DNA of 64,000 nt, taken from positions 53,807-117,806 of the forward strand of contig MPOS01000036.1 in the NCBI GenBank assembly GCA_001896555.1, in the 5' to 3' direction. The stretch is from Candidatus Phosphitivorax anaerolimi (lineage in GTDB: Bacteria > Desulfobacterota > Desulfomonilia > UBA1062). Position numbers and translations under genes: made by a program. Shown here one piece after another: positions 26,063 to 35,489 of the stretch. Below the pieces are notes generated by a model. It saw nothing but the letters and a program-made list of their open reading frames with translations, ran no database searches and was not told the DNA's origin. The first letter of the stretch is position 1. Each line of letters starts with the position of its first letter.

Positions 26063-27016
26063 ATGAAGAGACTTGCATGGCTCATCCTTCCGGCCGTCTT
26101 TGCCGCCCTCCCTCTGGAGGCCGCCGAACCGGCCTCCATCGCCGTGCCCAGGTTCACGCTCTGGAGCTTGGAGCAGCCCAAAAAGATCACCGAGCACGAG
26201 TACGAAACCCATACCCCGGGCGCACTCACCCGGTACCAGAGGCGGGAAGTGGAACTCCCCGAAGAGCTTCTCAAAGAGATCGAGCTGCCCGTCCTCACCG
26301 ATATCTTCATCAGAAATCTCGCCGGCTCGGGCAAGTTCACGGTCGTGGAGCGGGCAAAGGCCGATGTGCTCCTTGCTGAGATCGAGCGGGCCGAAGGGGG
26401 AGAGCTCGGGCACAGCGCTGTTGCGAAGAAGGGCGGTGCGCTCGGCGTGCAGTATGTCGCCCTGGGCACCCTGACCTATGCGGCGCGCGATGTCGAGCTC
26501 AAGCCGGTGGCCTACACCCAGCGCACGCACCGAATCGAGCGGGGCGAGATCAGGGTCGATCTGAGGATCCTTGAGGTCCCCACGGGCAGGATCGTGGCCT
26601 CTGTGCCGGGGAAGGGCAGGCTCGAGCGCCGGATCGACGAAGATACCCTGGAGCCCCGCCCACTGCCCGGCAGCTTCATTGCCGATCTTCAGGAGGAGCT
26701 CGCCCACGATCTCATGATAAAGACCGTTGACGCCCTGTATCCCTTCAAGGTGGTATCGGTCAGGGGCGGCACTGCGTTTGCCGACCGGGGGCAGAACTTC
26801 CGGATCCAGAAGGGTGAGGTGTATGAGGTCATCCGCCGGGGAGAACCTGTCATCGACCCGGACACGAAAGAGGTGATTGCCTTTGACGAGGAAGTGCTCG
26901 ATCGTGTAACCGTGACGGACGTGTTCCAGAAGGCGTGCAGGATCGAAACGGGCAATACGGCTTCCCGGATCCGTCCGGGGGATATCTTGAGATCAGCGGG
27001 TGCGGCATCACCGTAA
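26063..27016 (+). CDS. CsgG-family periplasmic protein
   Basis: 317 aa. Signal peptide (about 1-20, ALPLEAAEPAS) without a lipobox Cys, so it is not lipidated, unlike curli CsgG. The core has the CsgG/TolB-N fold hallmarks: LTDIFIRNLAGSGKFTVVER, ALGVQYVALGTLTYAARD, VDLRILEVPTGRIVAS. The C-terminal 90 residues add a beta-rich domain (FRIQKGEVYEVIRRGEPV). LpoB, two genes on, shares the same fold. It probably acts in outer-membrane lipoprotein or secretion assembly. TAATG overlap with the next gene. Confidence 0.78.
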   Translation: MKRLAWLILPAVFAALPLEAAEPASIAVPRFTLWSLEQPKKITEHEYETHTPGALTRYQRREVELPEELLKEIELPVLTDIFIRNLAGSGKFTVVERAKADVLLAEIERAEGGELGHSAVAKKGGALGVQYVALGTLTYAARDVELKPVAYTQRTHRIERGEIRVDLRILEVPTGRIVASVPGKGRLERRIDEDTLEPRPLPGSFIADLQEELAHDLMIKTVDALYPFKVVSVRGGTAFADRGQNFRIQKGEVYEVIRRGEPVIDPDTKEVIAFDEEVLDRVTVTDVFQKACRIETGNTASRIRPGDILRSAGAASP

Positions 27017-28416
27017 TGGCAAGGCATGTTTCCACTCTGATCGCCGGCCTCATCGTGCTCCTGCTCGCAGCGGGTTGCTCGTCTCTGGCCAGCTACACGC
27101 AGATGACACAGCAGGCGCGGCTCTCCATCTCCCAGGGAAGGTTCGACGACGCGCTCACGGTATTTCCTGAAAGATCGGCCCGGGGAAAGGACGAAGTGCT
27201 CATACGCCTGGAGCGTGCCACTCTCCTGCAGGCCATGGGGAGGTTCACAGAGAGCTCCCGCGAGTTCCAGCTCGCGGCCGACAAGATGGGATATTATGAG
27301 AGCCGTGCGGTCGTTTCCGCCGACCGCACGGCCTTCCAGGCAGGCTCCCTGATCGTCAACGAACAGGTACAGCCCTACGAGGGAGAGGATTTCGAAAAGA
27401 TCCTGCTCCACGCCATGAATGCCGTGAACTATCTCATGGCAGGCGATCTGGAAGGCGCCCGGGTGGAGATCAGGATCGCCTACCGGAGGCAGAACGAGCT
27501 CCGCGAAAGGCATGCCAGAGCGATCGAGAAGGCCGAGAAAGAGGGCAGGGCGAAGAGCTGGGAGCAGTCGTTCCAGAAGGCTGACAGCGGCAGGTACCGT
27601 GAATTATCGTCGCGGGCCGACAATGCCTACAGTGTGTATCAGAACGCCTATGCCTATTACATCTCGTCTCTGGTTTATGAGCTGGGCGGGGAGCTGGATG
27701 AGGCATACATCGACCTGAAGAAGGGGATCCTGGCCGCCCCGGACTCGAAGAGTCTTCAAAAAGACCTCATTCGCCTGAGCCGGGAGCTGGGGTTTTATGA
27801 GGATGAACAGAGTTGGGTGGCCAGGTTTGGCGAGCCGGGTAAGGAATACGGCACCGGCACGGACGTGTTCGTGATCTTCCAGCACGGCTCGGCGCCGGTC
27901 AAGGAACCGTTGAGCTTTCCCATCCCCCTGCCGGAAGGGGGGCTGGTGTTTGCATCGCTGCCCGTATACCGGTTCGTTCCATCAGGCACGCAGGCGGGAA
28001 GCATCCGGGTGGATGGCAGAGACGTCCGGACATCGGTGGTGTCGGATATCGATGCCATTGCGGCGCGCAGCCTGCTCGATACGTTTCCTGTCCTGTTCGC
28101 AAAACAGGTGGCCCGCTCAATACTGAAGGCCCAGATGACAAGGAAGCTTTCCCGGGAATACGGCGCCCTGGGCGCCATCACCGGTACTTTGGCCTCGGCC
28201 GTGACCGAACAGGCTGATCAGCGGACATGGACGTCTTTGCCCAAGGAGATCCAGGTGGCCAGGGTCTTCGTGCCCGAGCACACCAGGAGCCTCACCGTGG
28301 CGAGCATCCCGGGCGGGCGCACGGCAGTGGTGAACATTCCTGAAGGAACCCGGCATCTCATCGTCCTGTGCAGGGATACGGATGCCGGTCTGGCTTTGCA
28401 GACAAAAGCGTACTAG
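27016..28416 (+). CDS. Large lipoprotein, COG3014-like, TPR-like
   Basis: 466 aa. Lipobox LLLAAGCSSL (Cys21 or so) gives an outer-membrane lipoprotein. The mature N-terminal half is helical with TPR-like repeats (FDDALTVFPERSARGKDEV, LERATLLQAMGRFTESSREF, YYISSLVYELGGELDEAYIDLKKG). The C-terminal half is beta-rich. The layout matches the uncharacterised COG3014 lipoproteins that accompany YcfL/LpoB. Starts at ATG 27016, sharing a base with the preceding stop; the longer frame from 26935 is not needed. Confidence 0.75.
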   Translation: MARHVSTLIAGLIVLLLAAGCSSLASYTQMTQQARLSISQGRFDDALTVFPERSARGKDEVLIRLERATLLQAMGRFTESSREFQLAADKMGYYESRAVVSADRTAFQAGSLIVNEQVQPYEGEDFEKILLHAMNAVNYLMAGDLEGARVEIRIAYRRQNELRERHARAIEKAEKEGRAKSWEQSFQKADSGRYRELSSRADNAYSVYQNAYAYYISSLVYELGGELDEAYIDLKKGILAAPDSKSLQKDLIRLSRELGFYEDEQSWVARFGEPGKEYGTGTDVFVIFQHGSAPVKEPLSFPIPLPEGGLVFASLPVYRFVPSGTQAGSIRVDGRDVRTSVVSDIDAIAARSLLDTFPVLFAKQVARSILKAQMTRKLSREYGALGAITGTLASAVTEQADQRTWTSLPKEIQVARVFVPEHTRSLTVASIPGGRTAVVNIPEGTRHLIVLCRDTDAGLALQTKAY

Positions 28417-28431
28417 ATAGGAGGGAAGGAA

Positions 28432-28863
28432 ATGGCAAGGGGATGGAACATTATTTGGCTGATCGCCCTGTTCCTGGTTGCGTGTGCCGGGACGGCGCCG
28501 AATGTCCTGCACGTTCAGGCAGGCCCGGGGGGCTTGAGCTCCAAGAAAGAGGAGATCAACGATAGATGGCTCGCCCGCAAGGTCTCCTTCGGCGAGGTGA
28601 GCATCCGGGCGCTCGATCTCGGATCGTCCATGGAGGCCCAGGTCATACTGCAGAACAACAGCTCGCGCGATGTGGTGTTCGAATACCGGTTCATCTGGTA
28701 CGATGCCGCAGGGTTCGAGATCTCGTCCATGACCGCGTGGATACCCTCGGGGCTTTCCGGAAAAGAGGCGCGCGGTTACCGGTCGACCGCACCGAGCCCC
28801 AATGCGGTGAGCTTCAAATGCATGGTGAGAAACTTGCAGCCGCTCACGGATACGGGCTCATAA
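28432..28863 (+). CDS. YcfL-family lipoprotein
   Basis: 143 aa. Lipobox LFLVACAG. The mature domain is the YcfL fold: VSIRALDLGSSMEAQVILQNNSSRDVVFEYRFIWYD shows the Ig-like strands, and EISSMTAWIPSGLSGKEARGY follows. In Escherichia ycfL lies directly before lpoB, exactly as here (25-base gap). AGGAGG region upstream of the ATG. Confidence 0.83.
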   Translation: MARGWNIIWLIALFLVACAGTAPNVLHVQAGPGGLSSKKEEINDRWLARKVSFGEVSIRALDLGSSMEAQVILQNNSSRDVVFEYRFIWYDAAGFEISSMTAWIPSGLSGKEARGYRSTAPSPNAVSFKCMVRNLQPLTDTGS

Positions 28864-28888
28864 TTTCTAGGAGAGTAAGGAGAAGACT

Positions 28889-29485
28889 ATGAAACGGATC
28901 ATGATCCTTGTTTCACTGATAGCAGTGGTTTTTCTGGTTGCGGGCTGTGCATCGTCCCCCACGGTCAGCTACGGCGATCCCGAGCAGGTGGAGACGGTGA
29001 CCACGGAATTCGGCTCCACCGACCTGCAGATGATCGCGGAAAAAATGGTGAACTCGCTGCTCGCCACCCCGATTCTGTCCTCGGGCCAGCGTCCGGTGCT
29101 CTATGTCCACCAGGTGAAAAACAAGACGGACGAGCACCTCGACACCAAATCCGTGACCGACAAGATACGGGTCACGCTGCTCAAGTCGGGAAGGGTGCGG
29201 TTCACGGCGGTCAACGAGGTGAACGACGAGATGATCAAGCAGCTTGAGTACCAGACGAGCTCAGGCTACGTGGACCCGAAGACGTCCAGCACCATCGGGC
29301 GCCAGGTCGGGGCCGACTATTTCATGTTCGGCGAGATTACCTCCATCAGGAAATCCGCCGGAAGGATCAAGGATGTGTATTTCAAGTTCACCCTGAACCT
29401 GGTGAACATCGAGACCGGGCTCATCGAATGGGCCGACGAAAAGGAAATCAGGAAGCAGGCGAAGAAGCCCCTCATCGGCGGATGA
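28889..29485 (+). CDS. lpoB: Penicillin-binding protein activator LpoB
   Basis: 198 aa outer-membrane lipoprotein, lipobox VFLVAGCASS. The mature domain is the LpoB/TolB-N-like fold: RPVLYVHQVKNKTDEHLDTKSVTDKIRVTLL, VGADYFMFGEITSIRKS, FKFTLNLVNIETGLIEWADEKEIRKQAKK. In enterobacteria LpoB spans the periplasm to stimulate PBP1B. The enterobacterial Pro-rich linker is absent, as in most non-enteric homologues. Last gene of the operon; a 12-bp hairpin lies 128 bases downstream. Confidence 0.88.
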   Translation: MKRIMILVSLIAVVFLVAGCASSPTVSYGDPEQVETVTTEFGSTDLQMIAEKMVNSLLATPILSSGQRPVLYVHQVKNKTDEHLDTKSVTDKIRVTLLKSGRVRFTAVNEVNDEMIKQLEYQTSSGYVDPKTSSTIGRQVGADYFMFGEITSIRKSAGRIKDVYFKFTLNLVNIETGLIEWADEKEIRKQAKKPLIGG

Positions 29486-29612
29486 CCGCTTGAGGCTTGA
29501 GCGTACTCGACGGCCTTTGCCGCCAGGTTGGCCGCCTGTTGCGGATAACCGCTTGAGGAGGAGCATCCCCACATCACCTTTTTTGATGGGAATGCCCGTT
29601 GCCGAGACATCA

Positions 29613-29640
29613 GGTCCCGGGCTGCGGACAGCCCGGGACC
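29613..29640 (+). terminator. Perfect 12-bp hairpin, probable terminator of the lpoB operon
   Basis: GGTCCCGGGCTG (29613-29624), loop CGGA, CAGCCCGGGACC (29629-29640). Only a short pyrimidine tail (TTCT) follows, so it may be an RNA-stabilising 3' hairpin instead. Confidence 0.5.
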
Positions 29641-29768
29641 TTCTGATCTAGAGGCCCTTTCCCCTGGATCGCTTTTTTAAGGCATGCAACGGCTCTGACG
29701 GGACTCGCCTGCCGCCCCTGCCGCGGTTTTGCCGTGGTGATTCTCAGGAGTCTTTTCCCAGGTTTGGC

Positions 29769-29797
29769 TTGACTGGATGGAGAGAAACGGATACAAA
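29769..29797 (+). promoter_or_regulatory. Candidate sigma-70 promoter of the ICMT-family gene
   Basis: TTGACT (29769-29774), 17 bases, TACAAA (29792-29797); the gene starts at 29830 behind GGAGGAG. Confidence 0.55.
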
Positions 29798-29829
29798 GCA
29801 GGGCAAAGTTTTTTCTTGGAGGAGTAAGA

Positions 29830-30378
29830 ATGAATTGGGGGGATAAACTCGAGAAGATCACGAGCAAGACCGTTCCGCTGTATGCCATGATAGTCCTCCT
29901 GGTGATATTTGCCAACCCCAGCTGGACATCCTCTTTTCTGGGAATTATCCCCATCATCGCGGGAGAGGCCTTGCGATTCTGGGCCACCGGGCACTTGAGA
30001 AAGAACGAGGAGCTCACCACGTCCGGACCCTACGCACACATCCAGTCGCCGCTCTATCTGGGCAGCTTCTTCATTGCCACGGGGTTGTGCATTATGGCCA
30101 GGAACCCCGTCATCTGGATCATCATGGCCCTGATATTCTTCAAGTCGTATATTCCCAGAAAGCAGGAGCGGGAGTGGGGAAGGCTCGAGAAGATGTTCGG
30201 CGAGGAATTCCTCCAGTACAAGCGGGAGGTCCCGTATTTCTTTCCTCCCCGGCTCGATCCCTACCCGCACGGGGCCAAGCACCTCTGGTCATTTGCCATG
30301 ACCATCGAAAACACCGAACACCAGACCGCCCTGGCGGTATTCGTCATCGCCTTTCTGATTTTCATTCAGGTGTTCTAG
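29830..30378 (+). CDS. Isoprenylcysteine carboxyl methyltransferase (ICMT/PEMT) family membrane protein
   Basis: 182 aa with about four hydrophobic segments. The family core is present: GEALRFWATGHLRKNEELTTSGPYAHIQSPLYLG (about 46-78), the SAM/substrate region, then RKQEREWGRLEKMFGEEFLQYKREVPYFFP. It methylates small hydrophobic or lipid substrates at the inner membrane; the bacterial substrate is unknown. A C-terminal helix follows. Good Shine-Dalgarno GGAGGAG. Single-gene unit between two terminator-like hairpins. Confidence 0.85.
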   Translation: MNWGDKLEKITSKTVPLYAMIVLLVIFANPSWTSSFLGIIPIIAGEALRFWATGHLRKNEELTTSGPYAHIQSPLYLGSFFIATGLCIMARNPVIWIIMALIFFKSYIPRKQEREWGRLEKMFGEEFLQYKREVPYFFPPRLDPYPHGAKHLWSFAMTIENTEHQTALAVFVIAFLIFIQVF

Positions 30379-30520
30379 CCGCAGGCGCCGTTTAATCCTT
30401 TTCTTTAAGGCCTGGAGCTCAAGGACTTAAGCGCAGCCGCGTCACATTCCCGTTTAAAAGCCGCCAGGCCTGAAGCCGGGCTAAAAAGGACCTGCCCTTC
30501 AAAGGCCTATGCCATTGACG

Positions 30521-30553
30521 AAAAAGGGCCCGCTTTAAAAGCGGGCCCTTTTT
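30521..30553. terminator. Bidirectional rho-independent terminator
   Basis: AAAAAGGGCCCGC (30521-30533) pairs with GCGGGCCCTTTTT (30541-30553): a GC stem flanked by A- and T-runs, between the convergent ICMT and ilvE genes. It can work on both strands. Confidence 0.85.
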
Positions 30554-30585
30554 GACGTCGATCTTAAAAATCGTGGAGACAGGAT

Positions 30586-31545
30586 CTACCGGGCGCTTCC
30601 TCCGGAGACCTTGCCCTGGGCGGGTTGATCGAGATAATCCAGCCATTCCTCGTGTTTCTTGTCCTTGCCCTTCACCACGTCGAAGAAGGCCTTCTGCAGT
30701 GACTTGACCACTTCTCCGGGCCTGCCCTCGCCGATCACGCGGTCGTCGATCTCCCGAACCGGCGTCACCTCGGCGGCCGTGCCGGTGAAGAACACCTCGT
30801 CGGCCAGGTAGAGGGCATCCCGCGAGAAGTGCTCTTCCCTCACCTTGTAGCCCATCTCGCGCGCAAGGGTGATGATCGTATTGCGGGTGATACCCGGCAG
30901 CACGTTGGTCAGCGGCGGGGTGAAGATCTCATTGTCCTTGACGAAAAAGATGTTTTCCCCGCTGCCCTCGGCTACGTTGCCCTGGGGATCGAGCATGAGG
31001 GCCTCGTCGTACCCTGCCTTGAGGACCTCTATCTTGGAGAGGACCGAGTTCACGTAGTTCCCGCTCACCTTTGCCTTGGTGAGCATGATGTTCTGATGGT
31101 GACGGGTAAACGAGGAGGTTTTTACCCGGATGCCCTTGGTCAGTCCTTCATCTCCGAGATAGGCACCCCACTTCCAGCAGATGATGGATACCCTGATGGG
31201 GTTGTTGCCGGGATTGACCCCCATGACGCCGTCGCCGATGAAGGCGATGGGCCGGATATAGGCCTCTTTCAGACCGTTCGCTTCGATGACCTCCTTGGTG
31301 GCGTTCATGATCGTCTCCGGCGAATAGGGGATGTCCATGAGATAGATCTTTGCCGAATTGAACAGCCTCCTGGTGTGCTCCTTGTGCCGGAAAATGGCCG
31401 ACCGGCCGTCATGACACAGATAGCAGCGAACGCCCTCGAAAGCGGCAACGCCGTAATGGAGACTGTGAGTCAGCACGTGGACCTGTGCATCGTCCCAGTC
31501 CACCAGTTTCCCGTCAAGCCAGATTTTTTTGAGTTTATCAACCAT
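30586..31545 (-). CDS. ilvE: Branched-chain amino-acid aminotransferase
   Basis: 319 aa class IV PLP aminotransferase. Landmarks: [19 protein letters not shown] at the N-terminus, the PLP Lys region [40 protein letters not shown], and [17 protein letters not shown] with [18 protein letters not shown]. Final step of Val/Leu/Ile synthesis, or the first step of their catabolism. ATG 31545 gives the normal length; the open frame continuing to 31734 crosses the divergent promoter. Confidence 0.95.
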   Translation of the reverse strand: MVDKLKKIWLDGKLVDWDDAQVHVLTHSLHYGVAAFEGVRCYLCHDGRSAIFRHKEHTRRLFNSAKIYLMDIPYSPETIMNATKEVIEANGLKEAYIRPIAFIGDGVMGVNPGNNPIRVSIICWKWGAYLGDEGLTKGIRVKTSSFTRHHQNIMLTKAKVSGNYVNSVLSKIEVLKAGYDEALMLDPQGNVAEGSGENIFFVKDNEIFTPPLTNVLPGITRNTIITLAREMGYKVREEHFSRDALYLADEVFFTGTAAEVTPVREIDDRVIGEGRPGEVVKSLQKAFFDVVKGKDKKHEEWLDYLDQPAQGKVSGGSAR

Positions 31546-31594
31546 TGCCAGTATACCTCGTAGTTTAGATGATTTCTTTACACAATTTTTTGGC

Positions 31595-31623
31595 ATTATC
31601 TTGTATTTTGACCATGAGGTCAA
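31595..31623 (-). promoter_or_regulatory. ilvE promoter with palindromic operator over the -35
   Basis: Reverse strand TTGACC (31623-31618), 17 bases, GATAAT (31600-31595). The -35 is one arm of the perfect inverted repeat TTGACC-ATGA-GGTCAA (31608-31623), a plausible repressor or activator site. Confidence 0.6.
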
Positions 31624-31661
31624 TTGCAAAGTTCTCAAGCCTCCCATTTTAGGCCCTCTTC

Positions 31662-31689
31662 TTGACATCACGAAATTACTGTGTAACTT
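31662..31689 (+). promoter_or_regulatory. Candidate promoter of the cyclase/ATPase gene
   Basis: TTGACA (31662-31667), 16 bases, TAACTT (31684-31689), 20 bases before ATG 31709, giving a leader of about 12 bases. Confidence 0.5.
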
Positions 31690-31708
31690 TAGGCGATGAG
31701 AGGACTGT

Positions 31709-34700
31709 ATGTGCAATGACATGGAGCGCTGCACCGCCTGTGGTGCGGCGGTGAGTCAGGGGGACAGATACTGCAGGGTCTGCGGAGCGCCGGTGAGAGG
31801 GGCGGTCTGCATCAACGAGCACCGCTTTGTCACCGTGCTGTTCTCGGATCTCTCCCGCTACACCCGCCTTTCTTCCCTTCTCGACCCCGAAGAGCTCAAG
31901 GGCCTCATGGAGGATATCTTCTTAGAGGCCGTCCGCGTCATCTCCTCATACGACGGGGTGGTGGAGAAGTTTCTGGGGGATGCAGTGGTGGCGATCTTCG
32001 GCATCCACCGGATACACGAAGACGACATCATCCGCGCGATCCGGAGTGCAAAGGCGATCCACGAGTTCGTCGAGGGGCTTGAACACGAGGCAGCCGAAGA
32101 AACGCACGGCCTGCTTTCCATGCATACGGGCATTCACGCCGGGACCGTGCTCGTGGACGAGGCCACCCGGGTTCCTCTCTATCAGAGCATCATCGGCATG
32201 CCCATCATCATCGCCCAGCGTCTCTCCGGACTTGCAGGCCCGGGAGAGATTCTCATCGGCGGATCTTCCCGGTACGAGGCCGAACGCTTTTTCTCAATCG
32301 AACCCCTGGGGAAAAAAGAGCTCAAGGGCGTCACCGAACCCGTGCCCGTCTATCGCGTAGGCCCCCAGAGGAGCACGCCCCTGGGAATCCGCCGGCCCGG
32401 GAGCACCGGCGCGCCCATGGTGGGCAGGGAGGAGCCGCTCTCGGCGCTGAACCGGGTGTTCAAGGACCTGGCTCGCGGCAAGACGGCCGTAGTCCTCATC
32501 ACCGGAGAGGCAGGCGTGGGGAAGAGCCGGCTCGTGTATGAATTCAGCAGGTCCCTGCCTTCGGATGCCGCTCTCGTGACGGCCCAGTGTCTCGATCACA
32601 TGAGTGAGACACCATACTATCCGGTCATATCCCTGGTCAAACAGATGATCGAGATGCTTCGCAAGGGCGGCGGGGGAGAACCTGTGGATCTGGAAGACCG
32701 TCTTCTCAATCCGAGGCATGCCTTCCACCTCCGTTCGCTTCTAGGGCTTACGCGCGGCGGTCAAGATCTCATGCCCGACGTGTGGAAGGCCGAGATCTGC
32801 GAGGCGATATCGGGCCTGCTGAGGGCCTGTGCCGTGGGCCGCAGCCTGGTGGTCTGCATCGAAGACTTTCACTGGGCCGATGCAACGACGCGTGATATCG
32901 TCTCCTACCTCCTTCAGGAGGAGAACCCGCCCGGTTGTCTCTTTCTCGTGAGCTCCCGAGAGAAGGCGGCTCTCCATGCAGATCAGGTCGAGCTCCATCT
33001 CCAGGAGCTCTCCGGGGAGCATGCCCGGACCATGATCCAGGAGCTCCTGGGCATGAGAGAAATCCCTCAGGAGGCCGCCGATGCCTTGTTCCGGACCACC
33101 GGGGGAAACCCGCTCTATCTGGAGGAATACCTGTCCTATCTGCGCGAGGAGGGCATATCGCCTCTTCAAACACCCGACCCCGAGCGCAAGGGCGGCATCC
33201 CCGAGACGATCCAGGGCCTCCTTTCGGCCCGGATGGAAAACCTGGGAAAGGAAAGGAAGCGCCTGCTTCAGGAGGCCTCCATACTCGGCATGGTCTTCCA
33301 GCAGGACCTTCTGGAGGCCGTGACCTCGACAGGAGGAGACATCAGTGACCTCCTGGCCGATCTCATAAGGGCAGGGTTCATTGTTCGTGCGGGTGAAGGG
33401 GAATACCGCTTCCGCCATGCCCTGACGCGCGAGGTCGCATCCATGACCCTGCTCAAGCGGGACCGGCGGCAGCTCCACAAGAAGGTCGGGACGCATCTTG
33501 AAAAGGTGTCGAAGGGCAGGGCCGAGCATTGCGGCATGATCGCGTACCACCTCTACCATGCCCGTGAGTACGCACGTGCAATCCCCTACTTTATCCTGGC
33601 CGCCAGGACGTACCAGGCCGAAGGGGCATGGATGGAGGCGGCCGCACAGTATAAAAGGGCCGAAGACTGCCTGCTGAGCGACAAGGGATATCCGGACAGG
33701 GAGGATACGCTTATCCTGATGAGGGAAGGGATCTGGAGCTGCTCGCGGATATTCGATCCGGACCAGGCGATCCGCGCCCTGGAGGAGCTCGTGCGGCACT
33801 ATGCCCGCAACGGACCCAAAAATCAGGAGATTTTTTCCAAGATCCGCCTCATCAACCTCTATTCCCAGAAGGCCCGGTTCCGGGAAGCCCTTGATCTCTT
33901 CGATCAGGTCAGCCGGGAAGAGGGGCTCAACGACGTCCTGTCCGCCGCCGCCAAGACGGCTGTAGCCTACACCCATACCTTTCTGGGCAAGCCAGTAACC
34001 GCGTTGGGTTATCTGGAGGAGGCACGGACCACCCTCGATGCCGCCGACCGCTTTCTCTCCGCAGTCAATTCACTCACCACGCTTGCCGCATGGGTATGGA
34101 GGGGCAACACCCGGGAGGCCCTGGCCTGGTATGCCCGAACGAAGAAGCAGAGCGCCCCGTACATGGATCTGGATCTGATGACGGATGTATGGCACGGGTA
34201 TATCCTCTTTCTGAAAGGGGAGATTCTTTCGGGGCAGGGGTTGTTCGAATCCATCAGGAGCAAGGAGAGGAAGCTGGGCAGCCTTGCCGGAGGCATATCA
34301 TACCTGAGGATCCAGAGCACGATCTACCTGTACTCCCGGTTCACCGGCTGGACGGACAAGGCGGCCCGGGAGCTGGAATTGTTCGAGGGCATGGGGCACG
34401 ACCATGCCCGGTTTCCGGGCCTCATGGAACTCTACCGGTCGTGGATCGCCCTGGGCAGGGGAAACTGGCGGGAGGCCTGCGACCTCGCGGAGAAATGTCT
34501 GCCGCAGTTGGAGGCGGGCATTGCCAACAGGGTGCCCTATGCCCTCAATACCCTTGCAGAGGCGCTGCTCATGCTGGGAGATATCCCGGGCGCAAAGGAG
34601 GCCGCCTTAAGATCCATCGGCTGGAACGAGCACAACGGCAACGCCGAGCAGCTCATCTGGGCCTGGAGAATCATGGCGGACGCCTGCCTGAAGGCGGGAG

Positions 34701-34930
34701 ACCATGAAGCGGCGCGCGACCTGCTGAAGAACGCGTCGGTTCTCTCGAGCGAGCGGGACATGAAACCCCATATCGCATGGACCACCGAATCATGGGGAGA
34801 TCTCCACGCGGCACTGGGGATGGAGAAACAGGCCGCGTCCTGCTACCAACGGTCCATATCGCTGTGGAACGACATGGGCCTTCCCCATCAGGCGAGGAAG
34901 ACTCAGAGAGCCCTTGCATCCCAGGAATGA
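31709..34930 (+). CDS. Zinc-ribbon / class III cyclase-like / AAA ATPase / TPR regulator
   Basis: 1073 aa. Residues 7-26 form a zinc ribbon (RCTACG...YCRVCG). About 38-205 is a class III nucleotidyl cyclase domain: metal Asp47 ([11 protein letters not shown]) and Asp91 ([11 protein letters not shown]) are kept. The region that normally reads D-x-VN-x-A-x-R is [10 protein letters not shown], so the adenine-specifying Asp and transition-state Asn are missing while the Arg remains. Next comes an AAA/NTPase domain ([10 protein letters not shown], Walker [11 protein letters not shown], Walker [12 protein letters not shown]), then about 450 residues of TPR-like helices. This is the soluble-adenylyl-cyclase-like layout used as signal-integrating regulators. 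Catalytic activity is doubtful, so a regulatory pseudo-cyclase is a good alternative. No signal peptide. Monocistronic. Confidence 0.88.
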   Translation: MCNDMERCTACGAAVSQGDRYCRVCGAPVRGAVCINEHRFVTVLFSDLSRYTRLSSLLDPEELKGLMEDIFLEAVRVISSYDGVVEKFLGDAVVAIFGIHRIHEDDIIRAIRSAKAIHEFVEGLEHEAAEETHGLLSMHTGIHAGTVLVDEATRVPLYQSIIGMPIIIAQRLSGLAGPGEILIGGSSRYEAERFFSIEPLGKKELKGVTEPVPVYRVGPQRSTPLGIRRPGSTGAPMVGREEPLSALNRVFKDLARGKTAVVLITGEAGVGKSRLVYEFSRSLPSDAALVTAQCLDHMSETPYYPVISLVKQMIEMLRKGGGGEPVDLEDRLLNPRHAFHLRSLLGLTRGGQDLMPDVWKAEICEAISGLLRACAVGRSLVVCIEDFHWADATTRDIVSYLLQEENPPGCLFLVSSREKAALHADQVELHLQELSGEHARTMIQELLGMREIPQEAADALFRTTGGNPLYLEEYLSYLREEGISPLQTPDPERKGGIPETIQGLLSARMENLGKERKRLLQEASILGMVFQQDLLEAVTSTGGDISDLLADLIRAGFIVRAGEGEYRFRHALTREVASMTLLKRDRRQLHKKVGTHLEKVSKGRAEHCGMIAYHLYHAREYARAIPYFILAARTYQAEGAWMEAAAQYKRAEDCLLSDKGYPDREDTLILMREGIWSCSRIFDPDQAIRALEELVRHYARNGPKNQEIFSKIRLINLYSQKARFREALDLFDQVSREEGLNDVLSAAAKTAVAYTHTFLGKPVTALGYLEEARTTLDAADRFLSAVNSLTTLAAWVWRGNTREALAWYARTKKQSAPYMDLDLMTDVWHGYILFLKGEILSGQGLFESIRSKERKLGSLAGGISYLRIQSTIYLYSRFTGWTDKAARELELFEGMGHDHARFPGLMELYRSWIALGRGNWREACDLAEKCLPQLEAGIANRVPYALNTLAEALLMLGDIPGAKEAALRSIGWNEHNGNAEQLIWAWRIMADACLKAGDHEAARDLLKNASVLSSERDMKPHIAWTTESWGDLHAALGMEKQAASCYQRSISLWNDMGLPHQARKTQRALASQE

Positions 34931-35030
34931 AGGGATATGGATCCACCTTCCTTCGGTCTCCCCGGTAAAAGCCCTGATCCGGTGTGCGGACACTCAATGC
35001 GGGGGGCTCTCCTGACAAGCTTCTATTCCA

Positions 35031-35058
35031 TTGATTTACCTGGGAATAAAAATATAAT
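35031..35058 (+). promoter_or_regulatory. Promoter upstream of the triple riboswitch
   Basis: TTGATT (35031-35036), 16 bases, perfect TATAAT (35053-35058). Expected RNA start near 35065. Confidence 0.65.
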
Positions 35059-35106
35059 TTCCCCGCTAATGTTTTTCCTTTTCCAATCGATACAATGGAT
35101 ATGACA

Positions 35107-35131
35107 GCAGGTGTTCCACCTGCAATTTTTA
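35107..35131 (+). terminator. Small hairpin with T-run
   Basis: GCAGGTG (35107-35113), loop TTC, CACCTGC (35117-35123), then AATTTTTA. Either the terminator of the cyclase gene (177 bases downstream of its stop) or an early attenuator, since it lies about 45 bases after the predicted start of the riboswitch transcript. Confidence 0.5.
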
Positions 35132-35296
35132 TCGTTCTTTGACAATCGATCGGGCGTGCCATGTGTGTTCTTTTGGTCCAAGAGAACAGACATGGGTAAA
35201 AGAGTAACGTGCACATGGGGCTTTTTTAAAACCATGAGCAATCGGGGTGCGGCAGGCCCTCTCCCGTAAAACCGGTCATGAGCGGATTTGCCTCCC

Positions 35297-35387
35297 CCAT
35301 ACAAGCCAAACCACAGGCGACTGTGGGACGGAAAGCCACGGATCTGTTCGGAGAGAGGCTCCGGACAGACCGCCGGGCTGCCTCCTC
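35297..35387 (+). promoter_or_regulatory. GEMM-I cyclic-dinucleotide riboswitch, copy 1 of 3
   Basis: Core: AGCCAAACC (35304-35312); P2 stem CCACAG with GNRA loop GCGA and CTGTGG (35311-35326); GACGGAAAGCC (35327-35337). A long P3-type hairpin of GGATCTGTTCGGAG paired with GCTCCGGACAGACC follows, then the closing GCCGGGCTGCC (35372-35382). This order (xCAAACC, GNRA-capped stem, GGACGxAAAGCC, variable hairpin, GGGxUxCC) is the GEMM-I aptamer that binds c-di-GMP or, in the Geobacter variant, cGAMP. Confidence 0.85.
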
Positions 35388-35475
35388 AGCCAAACCATAG
35401 GCGACTATGGGACGGAAAGCCAAGGGTCTTAACCATGCGACGCATAGGGCAAGACAGCCTGGCTGCCTGAGAAGG
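35388..35475 (+). promoter_or_regulatory. GEMM-I cyclic-dinucleotide riboswitch, copy 2 of 3
   Basis: AGCCAAACC (35388-35396); P2 CCATAG-GCGA-CTATGG (35395-35410), different bases from copy 1 but fully compensated; GACGGAAAGCC (35411-35421). The P3 hairpin is closed by GGGTCTT and AAGACAGCC, followed by TGGCTGCCTGAGAAGG. Almost abuts copy 1. Confidence 0.85.
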
Positions 35476-35489
35476 TTTCTACAGAACCA

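Larger units (their letters stand above)
29486..29829. other. Intergenic region between lpoB and the ICMT gene
   Basis: No credible gene. It holds an imperfect direct repeat of GGATxACCGCTTGAGG (the first copy covers the lpoB stop, the second is about 60 bases on), the hairpin at 29613-29640 and a promoter at 29769-29797. Confidence 0.6.

Noticed and set aside
29481..29560. Imperfect direct repeat GGATxACCGCTTGAGG near the lpoB stop
   Set aside because: Only two copies, about 60 bases apart, with no mobile gene; probably a chance or local slippage duplication.
35139..35167. TTGACA as a second promoter before the riboswitches
   Set aside because: The 16-18 base spacing gives no acceptable -10; the TATAAT element at 35053 is far better.
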